Part shown: piece after piece, positions 24,901 through 34,761 of the stretch
Layout: each line of letters begins with the position of its first letter
How positions within the stretch are numbered: the stretch's first letter is position 1
Assembly (NCBI GenBank): GCA_005406025.1
Contig: BGZK01000491.1
Location: forward strand, 310,001 to 374,000
Direction of reading: 5' to 3'
DNA from: Eumeta japonica
Lineage: Eukaryota > Arthropoda > Insecta > Lepidoptera > Psychidae
Length of the DNA stretch: 64,000 nt
Notes under the pieces: generated by a model
What the model was told of the DNA's origin: nothing
Databases searched by the model: none
The model's input: only the letters and a program-made list of their open reading frames with translations
Made by a program: the position numbers and the translations under genes

Positions 24901-27900
24901 TTTTCTTACTCGATTTGCTGGGCATAAATTAAAATTTGGAAGTGATTATTTAATTTGTAATTTAAATATGCTCATAGTTGTCAGTTACCAAATTACTGGT
25001 ATTTATATAATTTTTTTTTGTCATTTAAAAAGTTTCTTAGTTCTACTCCAAGACATAATCTACTCCTATCCAAAATATAATTAGAATCCGTTGACTGTTT
25101 GAGTGCTATTGAATGATAAACATCCAGATAAATTTGTACTTTTATAATAATATATATGCCGATGATGAATATATCATCAAGAATACTTCTTTTTAAAAGG
25201 CTAGCAAGGTACTAGTGACTCTCCTGGGGTTGCGGGTGTCCTTGAGCAATGTTAACCATTTACTCTAGTGGCTTACATGCTCATTATTTCCCTTAAAAAT
25301 TCTATATAAAATAAAATGATTTATACTATATGCTGAGGGCATCTTACTTCAACAGAAGCATGTTACTTATAGATTGGTTTAGCTCTATCTATTTGATGCT
25401 CACTTCTTATGTGTCAGTATCAATCCCAGTACTATTTTTTTTATAACATACATTATTAATATCAATTTTAACATGTCTAGCTTTAGTTATTTAGTTTTCC
25501 CATAAAACAGTATTTTGGACTTTTTACTTTTTTAGGAGAAAAAATTTTAACTTTTTAGATTTAGCAATTTCAGCATTTATATACAACATTCTGACCCTTA
25601 TAACCCTTTTAAGGATAAATTTTTATAAAAATGATATATATTTATTATTAATAGTTTACTTATTTATGTGTTTATATATTTTATAGTTTACTTACTAATC
25701 AAAATAATAATCACTTACGTAATGTGAAGATAATTAATGTTAACAGTTTTGATTTTCTGAACCAATATTTTTTAAAAACCCTTAACACTTTTTTAGAATA
25801 TAAGAAGAGATCTTGTGTAAAATTTCAAATTAAACCCTGCAGTTTAGATTGTGTGCTAATGTATAAATCAGTCTGTCAGTCAGTTGATTTTTCCTTTATA
25901 TATTAAGCTGAGTAAAAATATTTTTGTATTCTATATAGAAATTCAAGGTAACTTTGCATCATATCTTATTGAAATTTAATTATAATATACATATTAGGAT
26001 GTCTCTTATATGACTTTTTTTTTTAATTCAAATGCATACCCTCTACATTTTTTATAATTGCTAAGACATGTTTGAATATAAAATTTTATCTTTCTAGCTT
26101 TATTCTAACCCGTGACGACAGAGCTACAAAGTTTATCAAAAAATCTGTTTGGTTCTAATATTTCAGTCTACTATAGAACTAATATAACTAGTACCCGAAT
26201 TAAGTAAATAAAACTTCAGATAAAAATGGATAAACATTAACATTTATTTAAAAACATAAAATAAAAATAATCAACCAGGATAACTTTTCAAAATGGTTTT
26301 TTTACAATCCGGATACAAATTTCTGTGTTCTTTCACACAGCGCAACAAGAGCTGTTCTTACGTCTCTTCAGCCATTATAAGTCTGTTAAAATCTTGCATT
26401 ATCTTAACAGCTCTTTCAGTAGTGTCATTTATAGCCTTTAAAAGACTGACTCTTCTTTTAGCCTCCAGAAAAGCAGTATTTACATTTACATTACAATGAC
26501 TCTCTTCCCTGTAGAAAAGAGTCATTGATCTGTAGTTGAGATACAAATTGGTTGGTCTTAGTTTTAATTTCTTCTGTGTATCTCCTCCCAAAAATATTAC
26601 ACATAGTTCAACCAATTCATGGTAATCGGCTTTTGCCTGATTTTTACTAGAAGAACTTTCTAGTTTTGGTACTGCAAGAAGCTGTTCTCTATCGTCAAAT
26701 GTAGCAATAATTAGCAAGCGTTCTTGTTAAGTTACAAGGTTTGCTCTTTCACTAATAATAAGCTTGACTTTATGAATATTGCAAAATAACACAGTGAGAA
26801 CTTGTCGATCAGATGGTAATTTTGCGCCATTTATTTGATAGCTAGGCAGTCCGATTAGGAAAATATTTTGTTTATCACTACGTAACTCCACCGACATAAT
26901 TAGTTATAAAGTAAATAATATCACTTGCACTAATATAGCTGAAAATAATGTATACAATGACAAGTGAAACGTGTAGTTACAGGTCGCTGCGCCAATTCCC
27001 GCCCAACTTGTAATTGAAACGTACAAGTTTCAATCGCAAGTTGACACAGGTTATCATTTATAAAACAGGATAATATTTTTTCCTGTTCTTTATTAGGTTA
27101 TTACTAAAGTTTTAAAAAGGTACGAGTAAAAATAAAGTACACTTGAATTTAGTAACAGTAATAACCATTATTATTAATTCAACTATTGTTGTATTGTTAA
27201 AAATTTGTAATTTTTATTGATTGTTAATTATTAACGATAGATTGTTAAAAAATTGTAATTTTTAAAAATCAATTAACGAAAAAATGAAAAATAAATATAG
27301 TTTGAAAAAACTAAAAAACATGCTTCTAAAGCACATCAAATTAAAAAGTGGAAAAATAATTCTTAATATAATCTGAAAAAAATGAACAATGACGAAAAAT
27401 ACTAGTATTATTATGGAAAAAGCATGGGGCGCTTTGTGCCACATTTTTCATATATAGAGCAAGCCACACTTTTTCCACAATAATACTAGTATTTTTCGTC
27501 ATTGTTCATTATTTTTTTCAGTTTATAAAAATAATTATTTTTTCACTTTTTAGTTTGATGTGCTTTAGAAGCGTGTTTTTTAGTTTTTTAAACTATATTT
27601 TTGGAATAAAAATAGTGTGTGGAATTCCACCGCGCGGAAGAAGTGAAACTTCGTAATGTGGAAATGAAAATAGGAAGGGGGAGAAATTGCGTTTTTCGTC
27701 GCACGTTACAATTGCGAAAAACAATTGCGAGACGAAATCTACCGACTCACTCTCTTTCTCTCTCCTACTTTCTACCTTTGTGTATCTTTCTCTCTCTCTC
27801 CCTCTTGCGTTGGACTATTGGACGCTACTCTTTGCTAACGCTCGCGCTGGCCTGTAACAGGTACATTAGGCGTATGCGTTCGAGTGCCACGCATTCACTC

Positions 27901-30900
27901 TCGCTTTGTCTCTTTCTATTACCCCTCCCCAGGAGCGTTGAACGTTTAACGCAACAGTGCTTTAATACCTCCTCCATGGTAGCGTTAAACGTTTAACGCA
28001 ACCTTGTTAGAAGTCGCATTAGAAGTTTCACTTCAAAACTTCGAAATTTATTGAATTTTTACATTAGGTTCATTAATTTTGGTGGACCAAAAAAGAATAG
28101 AAAAATGGCTGGACACCGTTTTTACTTTTTAATTTTTTTAATGTCATCTATTTAATGGTATAAAAACTAGCCAGATAGATATAACCAAAAAGAATTTATT
28201 GCAACTTTTTAATTATAAAATAAGAAAAAACCTTTTCCCCAACCCAATACTTAGATTTAGAGACATTATATAAAGTGCAGTTTTATAATACACGGAATTA
28301 ATTTTGTCAGGATGGTAATGGCGGCACAGTAGAAGGTATGACTTCTGTTTCATTACTCCTCGTTGAGCTCGTCTCACCTGATGTCATGTATAATGGTTTA
28401 CCCTGGCCTGATGAAGATTTTACTAAGGTATGCTTTCCATAGTATTTGATGTACATTTAACTGTAATTCTTATTCATAATTTGCAATTTTCTATTATTAT
28501 GTAAAACAAATATAGAAATAACGAAGAATGATTTTAGTTAATACTTATTTCTAGCGATAATCTACATTGCAATATAATGTCTCTTTTAGATAATTTGCCT
28601 TCAATCAGTAGTGAACTTATACAATAATTAATATATTATTTAACTAACATGCCCGGAACACATTGAGGAATATGTCAGTTTGTGCGAGAACTCACCCAAT
28701 GTCTCGTTCCAAGTGTCCAGGCACTCGGGCCGCCATTGTCTAGCGGCACTGTTGTTTTTGTGTTTCAACTCTCGCTATTACACCTTTTACGAAAACCGAG
28801 TTAATCCCGTACCTGTTCGCGTTTTCCGTTTTGTTTTCACTCGCCCGCGCTTGAGCGTTGTACATCCGATCCGCTGGCAAGCAAGTCTGTAAGACCTCTC
28901 TCGCGCATTTCCGTCCCCCTCCGCGTCAATCAAAGGGATACAAACTATAATATAGAAGTGGAGAAAATGGCATAAACGAAGTGTAATTTCTATTTTAAAG
29001 TGCTTTACATGTAAACTAACTTCTGTGTGTACCTTCAATAACATGAGCACTAAAAAAATGTTCTTAAACATGTAAATTAATTTTATAGACAGATGTAGAA
29101 TGTTTTGTAAAAAAATTGTCATAACTAAAATTGGGCTAGAATTTTGTCTGATTACTATGGATGTTCTCCTTAAAAAAAAACTAATATGTTCTTATGTATT
29201 CATATTAAAAGATATAATTACAAAATTGTTAATTAATAGTATCTTGAAAATTAATACAAATAGAATGATGATAATACTAATATAAGCTCACAACTGTTTC
29301 CCAGAAGGATAGGTAGAGACTAGATTTTCATAAGGTACAATATTTGCATAACTCTCTTGCTTCACTGACTTCTATCAATCTTTTCATACAAGCTCATTAG
29401 TTTTGGGTGCTTAAAACTTGGCCCTTCTTTAATATGCCATCAGTATGGTATACATAGGATTTTCTAAGGATACCCTTGCCGATCTTTCCATCACACAATT
29501 TCTGCTCTATAGTCAGTTTATTTTCATTCATCCTTTCCAGATGGCCAAACCACCGCAACATACCTCTTTCTCTTCTAATCACTCTATCTTCCTTCAAATC
29601 ACACCACTCTCTGACACCATTGTTTCTACATCTGTCCAAGAGACTCCATATATACTATGCAGAGATCGCATCTCCACCACATTGACTCTACTTTCATTTT
29701 TCTACTGCCATACCCAACTTTCACTACCATACATAGCGTGGGGATCTATACCGCATTATTGATAGCCAAATGCGCTTCTTGTGAGACACATTTACTGGTC
29801 ATAATAGCAAGCAAAGCCCCATTCTTTTTATTTCCTATATTCGCTTGATATTTCTATCATGATTACCATCATTTGTAAACAGAGAAAAGTTTTCCACAAT
29901 GTTTCGCAGAGCAAAAACTTGGTTTGTATACCCCATCCCTTTTCGAAATATGGCTTGTACATCTCAGATCTTATTTTCAATCTCATTCACAACTCTTTAA
30001 TCTATGCTGGTGTTGTTGTTTTATTTTGAGGAAATAAATAAAAAAACTTGACTTATCTATATAAAATGAATGTCTCTAGTAAGCCATTAAAAAAAAAAAT
30101 TGAAAATCCACATTGATATTGTTTTTTATTAAATGTGTGTAAATTTTTTATAAAACAGCAAGTGAGTATAGAACGTGAGTTGTACATGCGCGGCGCTTTA
30201 GAAGGGTGTGCTGTTGCGCGCGCAGCGCTGCGACGAGCTGCTTCGTGTCGGCCCGCCCTTTGCTACGCTTCTGCTTTATTGAGAGCTGTTGCGGCCACGC
30301 TCCTGCACCGGCACAGAGCCGCCGATGGTGAGTCATGGCATTCTGAACGAATATTTTTATTAATAACAAAATTGTATAAATATCTATGATGTTACATTGA
30401 AAATACTTGAAATATATATTACTGTACAATTACTGTTCATATTCTTGATGTAAATTGATATTTCACGTTTAATTAACTTGTGATTGTGACAGATTGCAAG
30501 TCTACATTACGCACGGGACGTATGAACAGGTTTCACATATCTTGGGTGTAGTGTTCCACTCTTACTCTCGAAGCGTTCATTCTGTCTCATTATTTTCTTC
30601 CGCTTATAGCAAGTGCTGTTGTTGAATAAATATTGAAAAAATAAAAAATATATATATATTGTTATATGCTTGGATTTGAACCCACTGGTGCTTGGAGAGG
30701 CGAGTGTTTTACCACTAAGCTACAAATATTCTTTAGGCTGTCTCCTACATATCTATTGTTATATAAGAAAAATGTTACCTTGAAAAATTTACTTCTTTAT
30801 ATTCATGGTATATTACAAACCTACGCCAAGTAGAATATTTCAGCTTCTTATTAGACATTTCCTAGCTGTCATTTGACTTTTCTCTCTTAAATTATTTTAA

Positions 30901-32338
30901 TTATTTATTATTTTTTGGTCAGGGATGTTTTTTGAATTATTTGTTGTTTATATATTCATATAGAGCATTGAAAGTAAGTTATAAAACATCACTATAAATA
31001 GATTTTATCATGTAACTGACTAATTTTTGGAGAAAACAGCATTAATTAGTTATTTTAATCTTAAGTGGATGTTAGAATTTTGACATCACTCACTGGTTGC
31101 TGAAAAAAACACCATGTAACGGAATGTTCCAGTAACTCCTTGGTTACATAAAAAAAAAAGTGAAGTAGCATTATCACTTTTTGTTGTGATATAATAATGT
31201 GATAAGTAAAATAGTTATGATCGTTGTAGATCGTTACACGCGGCCGTCGGACATGCGGCGCGAACAAGTTGCCATGGGCGAGCTGCTTGAGACGATGACT
31301 TTAGGCCAACTTCTTCCACATCCACTGCATCACATGTCGGAACTCATGTCCAATCTTACAGCTAGCGAGGTGAGAAAACAATTTGTTGGTACTGGATTTG
31401 GATAGAGTTTAAAGATTTATTGTTACTTAATGAACCAATCAAGATTTTTAGTCATATGCTTAAATTTGTGATTGATTATTAGGGATTTTGTTATTATTAA
31501 TTTATGTATTATATTATAATTACTATGTAACATAATTTCAATTTAATTACACTTAATGAATTTAATTTAATGCAAGTTATCATAAAAATTTGATAATATT
31601 AATTTATATATAAGTCCTATTAAATTTTTCTTCCTCATTAATACTTTTTTTGTTGCATGTAAAGTTAAAGGTTATAAGTTATGTTTAAATTTGTATTGTT
31701 TAGAAATTCTCACTGTGGTTAATAGTGATTTTATTTTTTACCACAACACACTTCACAGAGAAAAATCACAAATTTTTAAAATCTTTATTTCAGATTGTTC
31801 AAGTGCTCAGAGATTGTTTATGGAATTACACACGTGACCATGTACCTTCACCTGCCTTGTTTACTTGCGACTCTAATGGTAAAATTTAATTTCAGTATAT
31901 TTTTCTTGCTTATTACCTAAGGGTAAATAATTAAAATAACTAATTAATTAATTAAAGCTTATTACCTAAGCCTTGAATAATAAGTATTCAAGGTTTCACG
32001 TTTTGGCTAGCATGAAGATAGCTTTATGCCAGCCAAATTATTGCTGAATACTTTATGAATGTAGTCAAATGGCCGAAAGTTCAGTAATATGCCCTCCTTG
32101 GGTGTGACTAGTTGTGGATGTCCGTGGACAGTTTCGACTATGAATTCTATAATTTTCAGTTTTCTTCTTTAATATCATGACTCCTAATTTTTCAGGACTC
32201 CATTGGAGGGACCCATCGACTTGCAAGCCACCAGCAGCATACACAGATACATTAAGGATTATTATACAAAAAAATATATCTAAATTGGGACATTTGTATT
32301 CCATAATGTTTCTTAACACAGAAAAAGTAGAAAGTTAA
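12938..32338 (+). CDS. IntS5: Integrator complex subunit 5
   Basis: Sixteen exons join in frame, all with GT-AG introns: 12938-13150, 15422-15569, 15662-15772, 16109-16296, 17170-17290, 18344-18520, 20628-20786, 21724-22036, 22170-22462, 23683-23900, 24498-24656, 28311-28427, 30159-30327, 31230-31369, 31794-31878, 32196-32338. They give 2754 bases and 917 residues; the human protein is about 1000. Family blocks include LKTFPAARDAVLEYF near residue 48 (human has LRSLPPARAAVLDHL) and CDWVIGHLGRVEPS near residue 161. The protein is all helical, without catalytic residues, as expected for a scaffold. INTS5 sits in the Integrator core with INTS2, 6 and 8 near the PP2A module. Integrator attenuates paused RNA polymerase II and cleaves snRNA 3' ends in the nucleus. 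The start is ATG 12938, after AAAA. Exon 13 is strikingly GC-rich. Many of the larger introns carry transposons. Confidence 0.9.
14100..15060 (-). pseudogene. decayed mariner transposase in INTS5 intron 1
   Basis: Read on the minus strand, the 5' part near 14880-15020 gives DEAPCKTTIYNW followed by a broken linker. The 14135-14383 open frame gives ANSHTAKQINKFLKEKNIEL and then a YSRNLAPYAFF block. These match mariner transposases, whose usual motifs are SKTTIYNWF, DNASCHTA and YSPDLAPNDFF. The third motif reads YSRNLAP, so the final catalytic Asp is changed (D to N, with P to R before it). There are many stops. This is a different mariner lineage from the copies at 1006 and 63186. It lies antisense to INTS5 within intron 13151-15421. 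Confidence 0.72.
17595..18091. mobile_element. pogo/Tigger-like MITE in INTS5 intron 5
   Basis: A 497-bp element flanked by TA (17593-17594 and 18092-18093). The left end is CAGTGGAATCTCAATAACTC and the right end read inward is CAGTGGAATCCCAATAACTC, an almost perfect terminal repeat. CAGT starts and TA duplications are typical of pogo/Tigger elements. Sub-terminal words such as TTCGAGTTA and GACTTAACGA recur inside. No transposase remains. Confidence 0.85.
18275..18289 (+). repeat. (TTAGG)-like short tract
   Basis: GTTAGGTTAGGTTGG in INTS5 intron 5, just before exon 6; a similar AGGTTAGGTTAGGTTG is at 18627-18642 in intron 6. Such interstitial telomere-like words are common in insect introns. 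Confidence 0.5.
18925..19864. mobile_element. TIR element with a short ORF in INTS5 intron 6
   Basis: GGAGTTTACTCTTTAAG at the left is mirrored by CTTAAGGAGTAAACTCC at the right, giving a 940-bp element with terminal repeats of about 17 bp. Inside, an ATG at 19399 opens 20 codons, MEESDVDNNAGISNEHVVAP, ending at a TAG that overlaps a GTAGGT splice-donor-like word. That would suit the first exon of a deleted transposase. The superfamily is unknown, and I could not define a target-site duplication. Confidence 0.5.
20298..20400 (-). repeat. 3' end of a LINE, copy 1
   Basis: About 100 bases match 29283-29395 (CTCACA..TTTCC.AGAAGG.TAGG.AGAGACT, then GGTACAAT.TTTGCATA.CTCTCTT.CTTCACTGA). It is the end of the same retrotransposon, antisense to INTS5 in intron 6. 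Confidence 0.65.
20828..21493. mobile_element. TIR element in INTS5 intron 7
   Basis: The left end AGGGTCCAAACATCCAAAC is mirrored by GTTTGTTTGGAACCCT on the right. The sub-terminal AGAATCACTTTGTTGCCCATC block resembles a widespread lepidopteran non-coding repeat with TGTCTGTC runs (recall). A duplication of about 85 bp sits inside: 21110-21190 and 21196-21268 share AAAAATCTT, TTATATAAAAAGTATTTCTTTG and ACATTCAC-like words. No coding capacity. Confidence 0.6.
26280..26897 (-). pseudogene. internally deleted transposon protein in INTS5 intron 11
   Basis: On the minus strand an ATG at 26897 opens MSVELRSDKQNIFLIGLPSY and runs to a stop near 26730. A second stretch (26717-26358, 119 residues) runs from LLIIATFDDREQLLAVPKLE, after the M at 26717, through CVIFLGGDTQKKLKLRPTN to ERAVKIMQDFNRLIMAEE. 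I recognise these blocks as the start, parts of the middle and the end of a large, poorly characterised insect element protein that is normally many hundreds of residues long. The middle is missing and the pieces are nearly fused, as in deletion derivatives moved by a full-length relative. The homology is recalled, not searched. Element ends are not defined. It is antisense to INTS5. Confidence 0.5.
27296..27597. repeat. 302-bp palindromic element in INTS5 intron 11
   Basis: Arms of roughly 130 bp, 27296-27427 and 27463-27597, are inverted copies separated by about 36 bases. Shared words include TAGTTTGAAAAAACTAAAAAAC, GCTTCTAAAGCACATCAAA, AATGAACAATGACGAAAAAT and ACTAGTATTATT. It has no coding capacity. 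This is a fold-back or palindromic MITE that would form a long hairpin in INTS5 pre-mRNA. Confidence 0.82.
27640..28034. mobile_element. 395-bp TIR element in INTS5 intron 11
   Basis: GAAGTGAAACTTCGTAATG at the left is mirrored by CATTAGAAGTTTCACTTC at the right. The interior is CT-rich (TCTCTTTCTCTCTCC) and contains two 18-base palindromes: GCGTTGAACGTTTAACGC at 27935-27952, nearly perfect, and GCGTTAAACGTTTAACGC at 27982-27999, perfect. The open frame across it (27619-27996) is compositional. Confidence 0.65.
28660..28935. other. GC-rich island in INTS5 intron 12
   Basis: About 280 bases of markedly higher GC than the surrounding intron (for example CCAGGCACTCGGGCCGCCATT and CTCGCCCGCGCTTGAGCG). 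The opposing open frames here overlap and neither is recognisable. It is probably a short inserted repeat; class unknown. Confidence 0.35.
29283..30010 (-). pseudogene. 3' part of a non-LTR retrotransposon ORF2
   Basis: The minus-strand frame 29639-29397 reads NNGVREWCDLKEDRVIRRER, then GMLRWFGHLERMNENKLT, then DGKIGKGILRKSY. This is the end of a LINE reverse-transcriptase polyprotein very common in insect genomes. Upstream, after a frame break, YGSESWVWQ-like sequence continues to about 29760. It is 5' truncated, damaged, and antisense to INTS5 in intron 12. The 3' end also occurs at 20298-20400. The LINE clade is not certain. Confidence 0.68.
30661..30728 (-). repeat. tRNA-derived SINE or tRNA pseudogene
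   Basis: The minus strand carries an A-box-like TAGCTTAGTGGTAAAAC (30706-30722) and a B-box-like GGTTCAAATCC (30672-30682) at tRNA spacing, with a CTCGCCTCTCCAAGC anticodon-arm region. The acceptor and T stems do not pair well, so a working tRNA is unlikely. Confidence 0.5.
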
Positions 32339-32400
32339 GAATTGTTTTTGTCTAATACTTATATGTTTACTTATTATAGCCATAAGGTGTACTTATTGTA

Positions 32401-32416
32401 AATAAATTAGAATAAA
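32401..32416 (+). terminator. INTS5 poly(A) signals
   Basis: AATAAA at 32401-32406 and again at 32411-32416, about 65 bases beyond the INTS5 stop codon, a typical position for a short 3' UTR. Confidence 0.65.
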
Positions 32417-32419
32417 TTT

Positions 32420-33528
32420 AAACTAATAGCTGTAGTATTTTTTGATCTAGGTCTGTTTAATAAATATTTATTTCAAAGACATTGACAAAAAGATGATTCA
32501 TTATAATTTAGATATAGTATAATCAGCGTTATAGTTATATAGAAATTTTAAAATCTTTGGATTTAAAAAATTAGCTTTTGAAAAGTTAGGTTGAAGTGTA
32601 TAAGTCTAGAATCCTCAAAATGTTTGCAACCAAAGGGATGTATTGTTGTATGAAAACTTCTGGCTCATTCCAATTGATACCTCTATCTCGGAATATTGGC
32701 AGATTCTTTCCAATATTAAAAGGATAGTTGACTTATTTGAAAATATTAGCTACATGTTTGTTGATGAAATATGCAAGCCGATTAGATTTGATAACAAAAA
32801 TTTAAATAAAAATTAGATAGCTTAAAAAATAAGAAATTGTAAGCTATCAAAAATTTTTTGCTGTCTCTTTTTCTTACAACAAAATCTCTAGTTGGCAATT
32901 TAAAATCTCCATTATATCTTGCTTATTTTTTATAATTAATTAAACAAAAGAGACTTAAAGTAGTTAATTATCTAATTGCCATTGTTAATATATGGAATAT
33001 AAGGGAGAGCGCCAAAATGGGCTTAAACGTGGCTAAGTGTATAACATGTACTGAAAAGTAGTCCACATTAAAATGACCAAAACGTATGCTGTTATACATT
33101 TTTGAGAGATTTTGTGTTTAAAATATTATCAATTTAATAAAGAAAAAAAGACTGACATGTCTAGTATTCAAACCACTTACTGATTACAGAATACCATTGC
33201 ACAATAACTGGAAACACAAAAAAAAAATAAAAATAAAAAGGATGTTAATTTGATATTGGTCAGTTTAATTACGTGGTGACGAATGTTGTGACTAGTGTGA
33301 GCTTGAAGTTTATTTTTCTATTTGACGCTTGCCTGCAACATGCATTAACATGCAGCATGCAACCCACTGCTGACCCTCGAATCTGCCTCTCCACTACGAA
33401 TCTCTAACCAAATGATTGAATATTGATTCCAGAGGATTGACAGATATCGAACACCTAAGCAAGTGTTATTTATTTTTATAATTATCTCATTCCGCTAACT
33501 GTTAAACTGTCAATTCTACGTACGTTTC
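32420..33528. other. intergenic, no gene seen
   Basis: AT-rich DNA downstream of INTS5. I see no exon, and no element with definable ends. Confidence 0.4.
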
Positions 33529-33777
33529 ATGCCAACCAGGCACATCCTCAGGGAAATTGCCGACAGTCACATCCACCAGGGTGCAAGGAGCGTTAAAACA
33601 AACAACACAACCTCGTTAAGTGGGCCGCTGTCATGCAATGGTCAAAGAGCGACGAAAACATTCTTAAGGCAGCCTCAGACCACCACCGATAGACATGTCT
33701 GTCAAATGTCACAGACTAACCATCACCAACATTACCCAAATAGTTACAGGCAAGCGTCCAATAATGGCGATTTATAA
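33529..33777 (+). other. unassigned 82-codon open frame
   Basis: The frame begins MPTRHILREIADSHIHQGAR. Composition is less AT-rich than the flanks and the frame abuts the 3' end of the Penelope remnant. I recognise no domain. It may be the flank of that element rather than a gene. Confidence 0.2.
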
Positions 33778-33807
33778 ACGTCAATTTGGTCGTTGAGCAT
33801 ATTATTA

Positions 33808-34690
33808 TTATCTTTTATGTTTTAAAATTTCGAAGGATTCCAAAACATTTAAACGTAACTCCTCATAAACATGCAAAACATCGAATTTGTGATCGTTATT
33901 AAACTTATGACCGGTTTCTAATAGATGTTTAGCAAAATGGGATCTGTCTGATTTATTATTTCTAAAGGCCGAAATATGTTCTTTGTATCTTTTTTCAAAA
34001 CATCGTCAGGTTTGTCCTATATATATCGATTTACAGTCATCACACGTTAATTTATAAATTCCAGATTTTTTAGTATTGTGTAATTTATCTTTATTATTAC
34101 ATAAAGTTTTCAAATTGTTATTTGTTTTAAAGGCCGTATAAATATTATGTTTTTTTAATAATCTTGAAATTTTCTCCGAAATTGTACCAAAATATGTCAA
34201 ACTAGCTATATATTTCTTTTCCTCTTTTGATTGTGCTGGATAGATACTTTTCTTTATAATACTTTTGTGTTTTTTATAAATGAGTCCATCAATACATTTT
34301 TTACTATATCCGTTTGCCAATGCTATACTGTAAATGATATTTAATTCTAATGAGAAATTATGATTATTAAGGGGTATGGTGAATAACCGATGTATCATTG
34401 ATTTATAAGCCGCCAATTTGTGTTGCCATGGATGACAAGAAGAAATGGGTATTGTAGTATCTGTGCACGTGGGTTTTCTATATATTTTAAGTTCTAGTCT
34501 ATTATTTTTTCTAGTTAAGGTCAAATCTAAAAAAATTATAGAATTGTTTGTTTCTTCCTTTAGTTTAAATTGAATTTTGGCGTGTATGCTATTAATATAA
34601 TTTTGAAATAGATCTAATTCTATTGAATTACCCAGCCAACACATAATAATATCATCCACATATCTAAAATAATACAGGATATTATCATTG
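33808..34690 (-). pseudogene. Penelope-like retroelement: RT C-terminus plus GIY-YIG
   Basis: The minus strand reads LYYFRYVDDIIMCWLGN, where YVDD (34651-34662) is the reverse-transcriptase active site. It continues through thumb and linker (IFLDLTLTRKNN, IYRKPTCTDTTIP) into a GIY-YIG endonuclease that begins SGIYKLTCDDCKSIYIGQT. One in-frame TGA at 34006-34008 interrupts it. The same frame then continues with RCFEKRYKEHISAFRNN and ETGHKFNNDHKF to a TAA at 33808. Linked RT and GIY-YIG define Penelope-like elements. The copy is truncated just upstream of YVDD at about 34690, so the palm and fingers are lost. Apart from the one stop, the domain is remarkably intact, suggesting fairly recent insertion. 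Confidence 0.85.
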
Positions 34691-34761
34691 TTTATTCAAG
34701 TTCATTATTTATTCAAGTTATTACTTCTTCTTCCTTAACTGTATACCTAATTAATCTTTAT

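Noticed and set aside
27619..27996. 125-codon open frame
   Set aside because: Lies within the CT-rich 395-bp TIR element; low-complexity Leu/Ser content and no recognisable domain.
30661..30728. Functional tRNA-Gly gene
   Set aside because: A- and B-box words are present, but the acceptor and T stems do not pair properly.
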